Source of the DNA: Candidatus Gastranaerophilales bacterium
GTDB lineage: Bacteria > Cyanobacteriota > Vampirovibrionia > Gastranaerophilales > Gastranaerophilaceae
NCBI GenBank assembly: GCA_944323425.1
Contig: CALUSL010000014.1
Coordinates: 1 to 53,426, forward strand
Direction: 5' to 3'
DNA length: 53,426 bases
This document shows, one piece after another, positions 44,155 through 53,033 of the stretch. The notes below the pieces were generated by a model, which had not been told where the DNA came from, did no database searches, and saw only the letters and a list, made by a program, of their open reading frames with translations. Both the position numbers and the translations under genes were made by a program. Each line of letters opens with the position of its first letter. Within the stretch, counting starts at the first letter, position 1.

Positions 44155-46107
44155 ATGTTAAAATTGCATTTGGAAACAATAAGTCCGTATTCGAAAATTG
44201 TAACTGTAAAAACCAATACAAAACAAAATTCGAATATGACTGGTTGCATAAATTTTAAGGGAGATGTCACTTTTTCTCAACCGGCATTTAATGACATAAT
44301 CAATAAAAAACAAATTTTGAATGATGAAATTTCTGCCATATACAAAAAAGATAGAGAAATAATATCAGAAAACTTCATGGGAAAAATAAAAAATGAACAA
44401 AAGTTTTCCGGATATGGTTATTATTTATACTTAAAAAAGAATAACAATGAGCAGACAGAACTATATAATTATTTGAAATCATTAAACAGCAGGAAATTGG
44501 AGAAGGACTACAAAAACTTTTACCAAAACAACCTAATGTCTGCACATAAAGTTAAAGATAATAAAGTTCGTTATTTAGACAACAATACAAATAAAAAGAT
44601 TAGTGCTATACCTGTTGATGAATACATTGAAAAAGAGCTGGACAATTATTTTATTAACAAAATGCAAGTAAAAACTTCAGAAGATAATGCTCCGACCGGG
44701 GAATACCTGGATACGGAGTTTGCACAAAAGAGATTAAAGAGTTTTCTTTCATTATTTAAGGAAAACCCTTTATTTATGACAAATTCAGCTATACAACAGG
44801 TATTTGGTATTTTAAATCTTGAACTGGATAACGTTAATAAAAACGAATATGATTTTATATATAAAAACTTAGATGACTTATCAGAAGCTCTATATACAAA
44901 CGATACAGAGTTATTGCTTAATTCGTGGTCAAATATTAGAAAATCAACGATTGATTTTTATAAAAATAGTTATCTAAAAGAAATTTGCAAAGAAAAAGAT
45001 GAAAAAATAGAAAGACTTAATAACTTTTTAAATAGTTCTAATTATAAAATATTAAATTCAAACAACAAACTGGCAATTCTGTTTGAATACCGCGGCAGCG
45101 GTGAATTAACATTGTCAGAAAAGGTTTTCTTGATAGACAAATATCAACAAGCAGAACAAGACAGAAAATCTTACGGTATTGATATGTTAGACTTTCTTGC
45201 AAATTCTCCTGCTAACAACAAAATCAGGAAACAGATTGTGAAAAATCTGATTGAATCACAAGAATTTGCTAATGAAAATTTTACCGAAATAAAAAAGCTT
45301 TTTGTCAAAGATATTAAATATAAGGAGTATAATTCAAATTTATTTGACACAAAAATTAATAACGAAAATATTGTTGATGCAATATTAAAAAATATTGATG
45401 AATCTCTTATAGATCTGCCGCAGCAAAATAAGATTGATTATTTATCAGAAATTGCAGAAGAGGACATTGCAAAAATACTTGAAAAATTGAGAACACAATG
45501 GCTTAAAGATAAATTTGTAGAATCACTAAATTTTGAGTCTGATAAGTATGATATGTCCAAACAAACGGATTTACTAATTTCTGCATTGACGGTAAATCAT
45601 AATGGTAAAAATATTCCAATAAATGAATTTTTAGATGATGCAATTAAAACTATCTATGGCTCAAATTCTGATTTAAAAAAGATTAGTGAAGATATATTGG
45701 AATACGAAAAAGCCAACAATAAAAATTTGAAGGGGCTTTTTATCAAAAATAAAGAGCAGTATGATGCTATAATGTCGCAGCTGCAGTCAGTTATAACTAC
45801 TTTATCCAAAAATAATGCAAGCTCTGAAGCATATTTCTTAAAAATATCTAAAGAATTGGACAAATTAGAAATGAATTGCCCTTGGCTCAAACCTCAGGTG
45901 AAAGATACAAGGAGTATGTTGGAGAAGATTAGAGATGGAGTATTTAATATGAATAATATATTTCCATCTACATTTTTATATAAGACAATATCAGCATTTT
46001 CTATTAGTGGCGAACCCGTTTCTATGATTATAGGACAACTTCTGCTCATTTTTCTATATGGTTCTAGTATTTACAAAAATATAAACAATGAATTTAAAAG
46101 GAGCTAA
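44155..46107 (+). CDS. Leader-tagged helical protein with C-terminal membrane segment
   Basis: The 650-aa product has INFKG at residues 32-36 after a Thr/Asn/Lys-rich leader, a long mainly helical body without known motif, and a hydrophobic segment near 620-638 before a basic end. It follows the previous gene without a gap. Not recognised; a helical scaffold anchored at its C-terminus is the best description. Confidence 0.7.
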   Translation: MLKLHLETISPYSKIVTVKTNTKQNSNMTGCINFKGDVTFSQPAFNDIINKKQILNDEISAIYKKDREIISENFMGKIKNEQKFSGYGYYLYLKKNNNEQTELYNYLKSLNSRKLEKDYKNFYQNNLMSAHKVKDNKVRYLDNNTNKKISAIPVDEYIEKELDNYFINKMQVKTSEDNAPTGEYLDTEFAQKRLKSFLSLFKENPLFMTNSAIQQVFGILNLELDNVNKNEYDFIYKNLDDLSEALYTNDTELLLNSWSNIRKSTIDFYKNSYLKEICKEKDEKIERLNNFLNSSNYKILNSNNKLAILFEYRGSGELTLSEKVFLIDKYQQAEQDRKSYGIDMLDFLANSPANNKIRKQIVKNLIESQEFANENFTEIKKLFVKDIKYKEYNSNLFDTKINNENIVDAILKNIDESLIDLPQQNKIDYLSEIAEEDIAKILEKLRTQWLKDKFVESLNFESDKYDMSKQTDLLISALTVNHNGKNIPINEFLDDAIKTIYGSNSDLKKISEDILEYEKANNKNLKGLFIKNKEQYDAIMSQLQSVITTLSKNNASSEAYFLKISKELDKLEMNCPWLKPQVKDTRSMLEKIRDGVFNMNNIFPSTFLYKTISAFSISGEPVSMIIGQLLLIFLYGSSIYKNINNEFKRS

Positions 46108-46109
46108 TA

Positions 46110-46463
46110 ATGACTATACAAAATATAACTAATCAAAGTACGCAGTTACAAGTTTCAACACTGCAAAATCAGATAAATAAACTAAAAGAAGAAAAAAGAG
46201 ATGCAATTATAAAAAAATACGAAATGAAGAAAAAAGACTTCAAAAATCAAATTAAATTTAACAATATAACATTTATATTGTTTTTGTTATGCGGTATATT
46301 TGGTGGAACATCTAAATTAGCGGGTAAGAATAATGGAAAAAATGCATTTGATATATTTTGCATTGGTCTTGCTTCATTTGGTTTATTATTAAATCTTTTT
46401 TATAAAAAAGATTTAAATAAAATTGATAATGATCTGCAAAAAGAACTCAACGAGGTGGTATAA
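46110..46463 (+). CDS. Coiled-coil/membrane-hairpin protein, 117 aa
   Basis: Residues 12-48 predict a basic coiled coil, followed by two membrane helices (52-68 and 80-97) and a short charged end, a DUF-like layout seen in membrane adaptors. The SD is AAGGAG. There is no FK motif in the usual place. It is third in the operon. Confidence 0.65.
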   Translation: MTIQNITNQSTQLQVSTLQNQINKLKEEKRDAIIKKYEMKKKDFKNQIKFNNITFILFLLCGIFGGTSKLAGKNNGKNAFDIFCIGLASFGLLLNLFYKKDLNKIDNDLQKELNEVV

Positions 46464-46757
46464 ATGAAAATTTCTTTTAAATCTCAACCCGACAATCTTG
46501 AAAAACATGTAAATCAGCTTATGCGGGAAAACTACGCAAAAATAGAAAAGGATATTGTAAATGATTGTATAAACAAAATAGACAGTCGCTACAGTGATGA
46601 ATTTGATTACAATTTAAAACGAGTTGAGTTTTCTCCCAACGACAAAGATCTTGTGTCGATTTTATCATCATTAAAAGAAGCATATCAACAATCAGGACTT
46701 AACAAAGACGTTGAATGTATTGATAATCAAATCAAAAAATTGGATGTACGGGCATGA
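46464..46757 (+). CDS. Small leader-tagged protein, 97 aa
   Basis: It begins MKISFKSQ, so the FK motif lies at the very N-terminus, followed directly by a soluble, charged helical domain. GAGGTGG precedes the ATG, and its stop overlaps the next start. Not recognised. Confidence 0.65.
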   Translation: MKISFKSQPDNLEKHVNQLMRENYAKIEKDIVNDCINKIDSRYSDEFDYNLKRVEFSPNDKDLVSILSSLKEAYQQSGLNKDVECIDNQIKKLDVRA

Positions 46758-47887
46758 AAATATCATTATTAAATCACAACTTTATAAATAATAATTTTAA
46801 ACAAACTAACACATCGACTATTGATATGGGGCAACTGACAGGTGTCAATAGCAGTGTTGATACTTTTGTAAAAACAAAATTCGAAGAGAGAAAACAAGAC
46901 AGAATAAACAGTCTTTCATCTGTCATCTATGATAAATTCACAAAAACATATAATCAAAAAATCCAAGACATAGAAAAGTTTAAACATCCTTATAACAAGG
47001 CTTTGATGTTACAAAAACTGGCACAATCATACAGAACTGAAGGTGATGTTGAGCGTGCGGGTATTATTTTGGCAAAATCATTTAATATATTAAATAATAA
47101 TTTAGGATACTGGGAAGATGACAAGAAAAAGCTTATTGAAAATCCAGACAATTTTAAAATACTAAAAGACTTTTTCTATTGTTCTAATAATACAAACGCC
47201 AAATATTTTGTTATGAAAAGTATAAATGATTTGAATAATCCTAAATTTTTGCCTATTGCAGAAGATATTTGTGAACAAGATACAGATGTGACAACATCTA
47301 ATAGCACAAGAACTATCATTGAGGCAAAAAAATTTATAAACAAACATTATAATTTAAATATTTTACGAAAATATACAGATAAAAATGATTTTTATAAAAT
47401 TGCTGTTATCAATCTTGTTAATAAATGGGGATTAGAAAATAATACAAATATAATTTCTCAATTATGCAACGATGAAAATTTGCAGATTTCAGCACTTGCA
47501 AAAAATGCAATTGATAACATAAAACGAAATCCAAATCCAATACCGCAAAGTGAAGAAGATATAAAACCGAAAAGTGAATATGAACTTCCGATAAAATATG
47601 GATTTAATCTGAGAGATGCAATTATATCAAAAGAAGATTTAAAAGCTTTAAAATTTTATAAAAACGAATTTCGTTTAAAAGATATAATTACAGAAATTAA
47701 TGAGTCTAATGATATGTCAAGAACGATGCAATTTATAAAAATTTTGGGTCAAAGAGGCTATTTATCATCTCATGCAAAAGTTGTGGAGCCAAATGAAACA
47801 GATATTAACCCAATTACAAAAAGAAAAACAGAAGCTTATTTAAAAATACAAGTTAGAAATAATTATATTCTTAATAAACCATACTAA
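46754..47887 (+). CDS. Helical-repeat (HEAT/TPR-like) protein, 377 aa
   Basis: It begins MKISLLNHNF with NNNFKQ near residues 13-18. Residues 75-110 resemble a TPR (LMLQKLAQSYRTEGDVERAG), and 180-260 resemble HEAT-type helix pairs. These folds mediate protein contacts. It overlaps the previous gene by 4 bp. Confidence 0.65.
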   Translation: MKISLLNHNFINNNFKQTNTSTIDMGQLTGVNSSVDTFVKTKFEERKQDRINSLSSVIYDKFTKTYNQKIQDIEKFKHPYNKALMLQKLAQSYRTEGDVERAGIILAKSFNILNNNLGYWEDDKKKLIENPDNFKILKDFFYCSNNTNAKYFVMKSINDLNNPKFLPIAEDICEQDTDVTTSNSTRTIIEAKKFINKHYNLNILRKYTDKNDFYKIAVINLVNKWGLENNTNIISQLCNDENLQISALAKNAIDNIKRNPNPIPQSEEDIKPKSEYELPIKYGFNLRDAIISKEDLKALKFYKNEFRLKDIITEINESNDMSRTMQFIKILGQRGYLSSHAKVVEPNETDINPITKRKTEAYLKIQVRNNYILNKPY

Positions 47888-47900
47888 GAAAGGAAATGAA

Positions 47901-48938
47901 ATGAAAATATCACCCATTAGCAATTCTAATTATTCACAAAAATTAAATAAAAATAATAATATAACCAATTCTATTAAAAATAATCAACACAAAGTAAATT
48001 TTAAATCATCTGATTATTATAATGTTTATTATGTTGATGTTCCTCTAAAAAGCTTTGATCCATTAAATGCGGATGAACAAGAACTAAAAAAGCTGGGTGA
48101 AGTTTTTCATAAATATAGTGATGTAGAAACATTGTGTAAAAATAGATATGGATATGGTTTAATTAACGCAATTTTTCAACAATTTGAAAATTCAAAATCT
48201 TATGAAGCTTATCAAAAATTGTCTAAGTCAATTAATGAAATAAGAGAACATAAAAAAGAACTTGTTGCTGAAATGAATAATCTTTTAAACAAAGAAATTA
48301 CCGGTGAAGGCAACATGATGGAAAAGAAAATGGAGGTGAGGAATCAGTTTTTAGATTTTATACAAATAGAGCAAAATACAGGAAGAAAAGTTCCTATAGA
48401 AAATGGAATACTAATATACGGAAATTCCCGAAAAAAAGATGATTTTATAAATTGGCTAAAAAACACATCAGAAACTGCTTTTAAAGAAATAGAATATGAT
48501 GAAAACAAACCTTTTGACTCAATTAAGGCAATAAAACAGGCTTTAAAAAACGCACAAACCGGCTATGAATATACTGATAGACGCTCCATTTTATATATAA
48601 AGAATCTGGATAAATTGCTGACTAATAAGTCTAAAGAAAATATAATAATGATAGCTCATTTTAAAAGTTTTGCTGAACTTGCTTCTGAAAAATTTCATAC
48701 AACACTCCTGTTTAAGACTGATATGCCTTTAGAAAATTTTGAATCTGCTTCAATTGGGCCGAACAGATTTCGTCTTAAAGTTAAACTAACAAATGAATTG
48801 TCAGAAAGCGATGAACAAAAGGTTAAAGACATAAGACAAGAAATTACAAGACTAGACAAGATGACGGACAAAACTAATGAATATATAAAAACAGAAGAAG
48901 TTTCAACATATTGGAATTCAGAAAATCATCTTCCTTAA
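47901..48938 (+). CDS. Pseudo-AAA protein with leader and lost P-loop
   Basis: The 345-aa product begins MKISPISNSNYSQKLNKN and has VNFK at 32-35. Residues 165-290 align by eye with the AAA core of the 48969 protein: GILIYGNSRKKDD (174-181 in place of GxxxxGKT), SILYIKNLDKLL for Walker B. The P-loop lysine-threonine is missing, so ATP turnover is unlikely. Residues 252-290 are almost identical to the C-terminal end of the 50113-52020 protein. It is the last gene of the plus-strand operon. Confidence 0.72.
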   Translation: MKISPISNSNYSQKLNKNNNITNSIKNNQHKVNFKSSDYYNVYYVDVPLKSFDPLNADEQELKKLGEVFHKYSDVETLCKNRYGYGLINAIFQQFENSKSYEAYQKLSKSINEIREHKKELVAEMNNLLNKEITGEGNMMEKKMEVRNQFLDFIQIEQNTGRKVPIENGILIYGNSRKKDDFINWLKNTSETAFKEIEYDENKPFDSIKAIKQALKNAQTGYEYTDRRSILYIKNLDKLLTNKSKENIIMIAHFKSFAELASEKFHTTLLFKTDMPLENFESASIGPNRFRLKVKLTNELSESDEQKVKDIRQEITRLDKMTDKTNEYIKTEEVSTYWNSENHLP

Positions 48939-48948
48939 CAATAATCAT

Positions 48949-48987
48949 AAAAGCACTGGCAGGGTATTCTACTCTGCCAGTGCTTTT
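48949..48987. terminator. Bidirectional terminator between the two facing operons
   Basis: AAAAGCACTGGCAG-GGTATTCTACT-CTGCCAGTGCTTTT is a 14-bp perfect stem with A- and T-runs. The minus-strand AAA gene ends inside its loop, so its last residues (ALAE) are encoded in the stem. Confidence 0.9.
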
Positions 48988-50111
48988 TTATCTTCTTCGA
49001 AATTATTGATATCCTCTGCACTAATACTTGTTTTGTCATATTTCTTTATTGTTCTAATAAAATCTACTATTTGAGGATTGGTTTTTCTAAGTAATGTTGT
49101 CTTTAATATATGGACAATGTCTCCATTTGAATAAATTTTTTCAGGATCCACAAAAAATGCATTTACCAGATTATCAATATTACCCTCCGGTTTGATATTT
49201 GCTGTATTAAAATTATCAACAATTATTTCCTTACAGGTTTTTCTGTCAGCAGGTTCAACAGGAACTTTAAAACTGATTTGAGCGAGTATTTCCTTGTCTA
49301 TCAATAATGGGGTATTTGATGTTAAAAATAGTGTACATTTGTATTTGTCAGAACAGTTTTTGATAAAATCTTTAAATTCATCTAAATCTGTTGAATATTT
49401 ATTTGTTAGTAATTCTGCTTCATTTAATACAATAATTGTCCGCTTTTTATCAGGACTTTCATTATAATTTTTCAGAGCTTTTTGTGCCGCATTTTTAATC
49501 ATTTCCATTGCGTCATCTTCGCCACCTATAATAGTTACAATGTTTGATAAACTTTGTTCCGCCAAAGCTTGAGCAAATGCAGTTTTACCATTATTTGAAG
49601 GCCCATAAAATAAAACAGCATTCGGCACATCCGCACCCTGTGAGGTTCTGTCTTTCATAATTGATGAAAGAATAAATTCTTCTTTTAATTTTTCTTTTAT
49701 TTCTTCATAGCCGGAGATTCTGTTAAAACCTTTGTTTTTTTCTATATTGTCTATTGCTTTTAAAAATTTTAACATTATCTCAACATCTCGTGAATAATTA
49801 TGTTTATTAGATTTGTCTAAAATTTCATTGATTTTTTTATATTCCCGCAATGTCCTTTCATTCTCTCGCATTAATTCTTCTTGCGATTCTAAAGAAGAAT
49901 CATATACCTTTTTCATTCGTTCTTGGTTTATCTGCTCGTACCTTTTTCTTAATTTAGCAGTTTCGTCAAAGGTATTATCATTCTTTTTAAAACTATCATT
50001 TCCAAATGAGAGCGGATTTGTATAAAAAGTATTGGAAAAATGTGTATGCCCTGTTATATTTTTGTTTAATTTTTGTGAGTAATTAAAATTGCTGATTGAA
50101 TTAATTTTCAT
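48969..50111 (-). CDS. AAA ATPase with leader and intact P-loop
   Basis: The 380-aa product begins MKINSISNFNYSQKLNKN, nearly identical to the start of the 47901 protein, and has LSFG at 34-37. A coiled coil (50-100) precedes an AAA core: RISGYEEIKEKL at 131, Walker A GPSNNGKT at 170-177, Walker B TIIVLNEAELL at 225-235 with Asn in place of the usual Asp but the catalytic Glu kept, and sensor 1 TSN at 264-266. It is the only protein of the locus able to bind ATP in the usual way. It is downstream of the pseudo-AAA gene by 1 bp. Confidence 0.82.
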   Translation of the reverse strand: MKINSISNFNYSQKLNKNITGHTHFSNTFYTNPLSFGNDSFKKNDNTFDETAKLRKRYEQINQERMKKVYDSSLESQEELMRENERTLREYKKINEILDKSNKHNYSRDVEIMLKFLKAIDNIEKNKGFNRISGYEEIKEKLKEEFILSSIMKDRTSQGADVPNAVLFYGPSNNGKTAFAQALAEQSLSNIVTIIGGEDDAMEMIKNAAQKALKNYNESPDKKRTIIVLNEAELLTNKYSTDLDEFKDFIKNCSDKYKCTLFLTSNTPLLIDKEILAQISFKVPVEPADRKTCKEIIVDNFNTANIKPEGNIDNLVNAFFVDPEKIYSNGDIVHILKTTLLRKTNPQIVDFIRTIKKYDKTSISAEDINNFEEDKKALAE

Positions 50112-50112
50112 T

Positions 50113-52020
50113 TTATTGCTCCTTTATTTTTAATTTTACTAAAAATCTATTTGGTCCAATTGATGCACTTTCAAAATTTTCAAGGGGTTTATCTGTACGC
50201 ATCAAAATTGTTGTATGGAATTTTTCAGAAGCCAGTTCTGCAAAACTTTTAAAATGAGCTATTGTTCTTACATTTTCTTTAGTTTTATGTGTTAAAAGTT
50301 CATCCAAATTGTGAACCTCAACAATTGTTCTTTTCCCTGTTTTTTGATATTCAAGCTCTGAAGCTTTGAGAATCTTTTTCAAGTCAAACACAGCTTTTAA
50401 CATATCCGTATTTCCATTTTCAAGGAAATCATATTCTTTATAATTTACATCGAGAGATTTTCTTATGGAATCAGCTATAATTCTTGTTTTTTCTGCAGGT
50501 CCATATAACAATATACCGTTGCCATCCCGACCAAATGCATGTAAACCTGCTTTTTCAGTCACAAATGAATTTACATATTCTTGAATAAATTGATTTTTAT
50601 CTATATAACTAAAATCACATTGGTCTATTTTTTCAATAGTTTCTTTATACAATTTACCAAATTCAAACCCTTTAATAAATTTAATACTTATAGTATCGTT
50701 GTTCTTCAGGCTGTTCAACACCTCATTTTGTTTTTCATTTTTTATTATCAACCTTAGATTAGAACCTTCTATACTGTTATTTATAATTTCTTTAAATTTA
50801 ATAAAATCTTCAAAATCTTTTTCTGTTTTTAAAACTAAATCTTCTAAACTATCTAAATAAAAATAAGTATATTTGTTTTCTCTGTTATATAAGTCTTTTG
50901 CCTTAGGCAGCTCAGCAAGAATTTCTTCATTTAATTTTGCAAAGCCTTCTTTGTTTGCATCTATATTAACAAACTTGTCATCAACAATTGTTTGTAATTT
51001 CTCCAAAAATTGATTTGCAGTTTTTGATGTGACATTGTCAAAGAATAATATATCAGATTTATCTATTTTCCAGGCAAAATGGCTCAATGTTGAAACTATG
51101 CCATTATCTAAATAGTCAGATAAAGATTCCATTATTTTATCGTGCTTAATACTTTCAATATCCGATTGAAGTCTGCTAAAATCTGCCAAATCACCGGCTA
51201 AATCAATTGTTTTAATTTCATCTGTAAAAGCCAGTTTCATATGTTGTAAAGATTCAAGTTCTTTATTTTTGCCATTAGTAACATAAATCAAGCGATTGTT
51301 GGCATTAGACGCAATAAGTTCTCTGAATTTGTTCAAATATTCTTCATTATTGGGTTTGCCCAAATCGTTTAATAGAGTGTCAACATTTTCAATATTTAAG
51401 AAGGTATATTGTTTATTATTTTTGTAATTTTCTTTTGCATTTTGGGAAATTTTTGTTAATGTTCCAAAAAATTCTTCCATAAATCCATTAGTATATTTTG
51501 TAGAGGAATATGCTGTTTTATATTTACCGGACAATATTTGTGTAATATTTTTAGCTTTTTCTGACGGTATGTTTTCTAAATTTATCAGCGGCGGCAAATC
51601 AGGTACATTTTGCAATCTTAATTCTTTTAACTTAAAAAGATATTCCAAAGGTAGAATATCCTGTTTTTTGTTAACCAGAGCTTTTACAAATTCTGATTTA
51701 TCAAGAGGAAGTTTTTTTATTCTGTTTTGCCAGCTTATTTTTAATTCTTCAGGCAGTCTTTTTATAAATTTATCTATTCTTTCAAGTGAATAGTTGTTTG
51801 TCGAAGCAATCTTTCCCCTTTTTAGAGAATTATAAACAAGCAATGCTCCTGAACCCAGCACAGCCAAACCGCCTAATGCTAACAATAATTTATGTGAATC
51901 ACGATTCTCCTTAGCTTTTGGCGTTTTCACTGATTGGTTATTGTTTGTTTGCACGGGATTTTTATTAGTAAGAGTCATTATAGGAAATTGTTGCTTTAGA
52001 TCCTGAAAACTTATAGTCAT
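50113..52020 (-). CDS. Membrane protein with three degenerate AAA-like modules
   Basis: I choose ATG 52020, with GGAG upstream, over an in-frame TTG at 52032. The 635-aa product begins MTISFQD (ISF at 3-5), has a membrane helix (45-63) and then three AAA-like modules. Each has a strand with a Walker-B-like patch (FLNIENVDTLL near 210, YFYLDSLEDLV near 385, VEVHNLDELL near 570), and modules two and three have broken P-loops (ILFFDNVTSKT near 325, GILLYGPAEKT near 503). None keeps GKT/S in the right place. Residues 588-626 almost equal 252-290 of the 47901 protein. Confidence 0.72.
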   Translation of the reverse strand: MTISFQDLKQQFPIMTLTNKNPVQTNNNQSVKTPKAKENRDSHKLLLALGGLAVLGSGALLVYNSLKRGKIASTNNYSLERIDKFIKRLPEELKISWQNRIKKLPLDKSEFVKALVNKKQDILPLEYLFKLKELRLQNVPDLPPLINLENIPSEKAKNITQILSGKYKTAYSSTKYTNGFMEEFFGTLTKISQNAKENYKNNKQYTFLNIENVDTLLNDLGKPNNEEYLNKFRELIASNANNRLIYVTNGKNKELESLQHMKLAFTDEIKTIDLAGDLADFSRLQSDIESIKHDKIMESLSDYLDNGIVSTLSHFAWKIDKSDILFFDNVTSKTANQFLEKLQTIVDDKFVNIDANKEGFAKLNEEILAELPKAKDLYNRENKYTYFYLDSLEDLVLKTEKDFEDFIKFKEIINNSIEGSNLRLIIKNEKQNEVLNSLKNNDTISIKFIKGFEFGKLYKETIEKIDQCDFSYIDKNQFIQEYVNSFVTEKAGLHAFGRDGNGILLYGPAEKTRIIADSIRKSLDVNYKEYDFLENGNTDMLKAVFDLKKILKASELEYQKTGKRTIVEVHNLDELLTHKTKENVRTIAHFKSFAELASEKFHTTILMRTDKPLENFESASIGPNRFLVKLKIKEQ

Positions 52021-52228
52021 ATGCAGCTCCAATATATTGCTATATAAATTTTAAGTCTAAACATACATTTTTTTGTTAATAAAGATTTATTTGTTTTACA
52101 AAAATACAAATAGTTTTGGCGATAATATAAAATATATTTTTAGTCTCAAAAGTCTCTAAATTTGGTCTCTAAAACGAATCAAATAACCGCAAATGCCAAA
52201 CTGTCGGGATAATTTCATATTAAAAAAT
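52021..52228. other. A/T-rich leader of the 50-52 kb operon
   Basis: About 200 bp between the membrane pseudo-AAA gene and the tRNA-Ser terminator. It has no ORF. I can see only A/T-rich promoter-like sequence for the minus-strand operon, without a confident -35/-10 pair. Confidence 0.4.
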
Positions 52229-52250
52229 CCACCTCTCTTGTGAGGGTGGA
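52222..52250 (-). terminator. Terminator of tRNA-Ser
   Basis: On the minus strand the hairpin TCCACCCTC-ACAAGA-GAGGTGGA is followed by six T (52222-52227). It lies eight bases past the tRNA-Ser end. Its hairpin is the right copy of the 34-nt repeat found at 42122. Confidence 0.8.
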
Positions 52251-52258
52251 CTTAAATC

Positions 52259-52345
52259 CGGAGAGGGGGGGATTCGAACCCCCGGTGGAGTTGCCCCCAC
52301 ACAAACGTTCCAGGTTTGCACCTTAAACCACTCGGACACCTCTCC
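52259..52345 (-). tRNA. tRNA-Ser (GGA)
   Basis: This is an 87-nt class II minus-strand tRNA: acceptor GGAGAGG/CCTCTCC, discriminator G, anticodon loop CTGGAACG (GGA), long variable arm GTGGGGGCAACTCCAC and T-arm GGTTCGAATCC. CCA is not encoded. Confidence 0.95.
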
Positions 52346-52380
52346 TTGGTGGTGTAGAATTATTTTAACACAAAAAAATT

Positions 52381-52929
52381 TTAATCAGAAATAATTTCTA
52401 TTTCTCCTATTTTTTTACCTTTTCTATTGAAGCCTTCTTTTCCTATCCAGTGGCTGAGTAGCTTCCTGTTTTTGTCAAACAAAAATCGTTCTTCTTCTGA
52501 TACGTAAAAGCCTACGGCAAGCAGTTCACCATTATAGCTATATCTTAAAATCTTATATGGAAAATCCTCCATCTCTGAACCTATATCAACAAACAAAAGG
52601 TTATTAATCAAGGTTGAATAGTAATAGGTAAACTCTGGTTTTTCTAAATAAGTAACAGCGTAGGCCTTTATAGCACCAATTTTAAAATATTGTACAATCC
52701 TGTCTGAAAAAGTCTTTTCTGATTTAAAAGAATCTTTATTTTCTCTGTAATTTTTATCCTGAATTTTATCTTTAAATTGTTCCATTGAAATTTTTTGTTC
52801 AACGCCGCTAAATGCTTCTTCTCGTGCTGTTTCTTCAGTATATGAAACATTTCCTTCAAGAACCATGCCTGCACTTGCAGGGAGCATAACAAAGATAAGT
52901 ACTAATAGAGAACATAAGAATTTTTTCAT
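52381..52929 (-). CDS. Secreted hypothetical protein, 182 aa
   Basis: The N-terminus MKKFLCSLLVLIFVMLPASA is a clear signal peptide with predicted cleavage after residue 20. The mature part is soluble, with a YSYNGELLAVGFYVSEEERFLF stretch (GELLAVGFYV near 135). It is not recognised. A TATAAT (52936-52941) ends six bases before the ATG, so the mRNA may be leaderless. tRNA-Ser follows in the same direction. Confidence 0.75.
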   Translation of the reverse strand: MKKFLCSLLVLIFVMLPASAGMVLEGNVSYTEETAREEAFSGVEQKISMEQFKDKIQDKNYRENKDSFKSEKTFSDRIVQYFKIGAIKAYAVTYLEKPEFTYYYSTLINNLLFVDIGSEMEDFPYKILRYSYNGELLAVGFYVSEEERFLFDKNRKLLSHWIGKEGFNRKGKKIGEIEIISD

Positions 52930-52990
52930 AAAAATATTATATCAAAATTTTTTGATAAAAAATATTTGAAATTTTTTATTGTTTATTTAA

Positions 52991-53004
52991 TAATGATATC
53001 ATTA
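52991..53004. promoter_or_regulatory. 14-bp perfect palindrome
   Basis: TAATGATATCATTA lies between the divergent secreted-protein gene and tRNA-Met, about 62 bp and 29 bp from their starts. It could be an operator. With A/T-rich sequence this may also be chance. Confidence 0.3.
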
Positions 53005-53033
53005 AGTAGAAAATTAAATATTAATAAAAAGAT

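Noticed and set aside
42901-52020. A known secretion system, phage or toxin-antitoxin locus
   Set aside because: No secretin, VirB/Tss, tail, nuclease or toxin motif is visible in any of the eight proteins.
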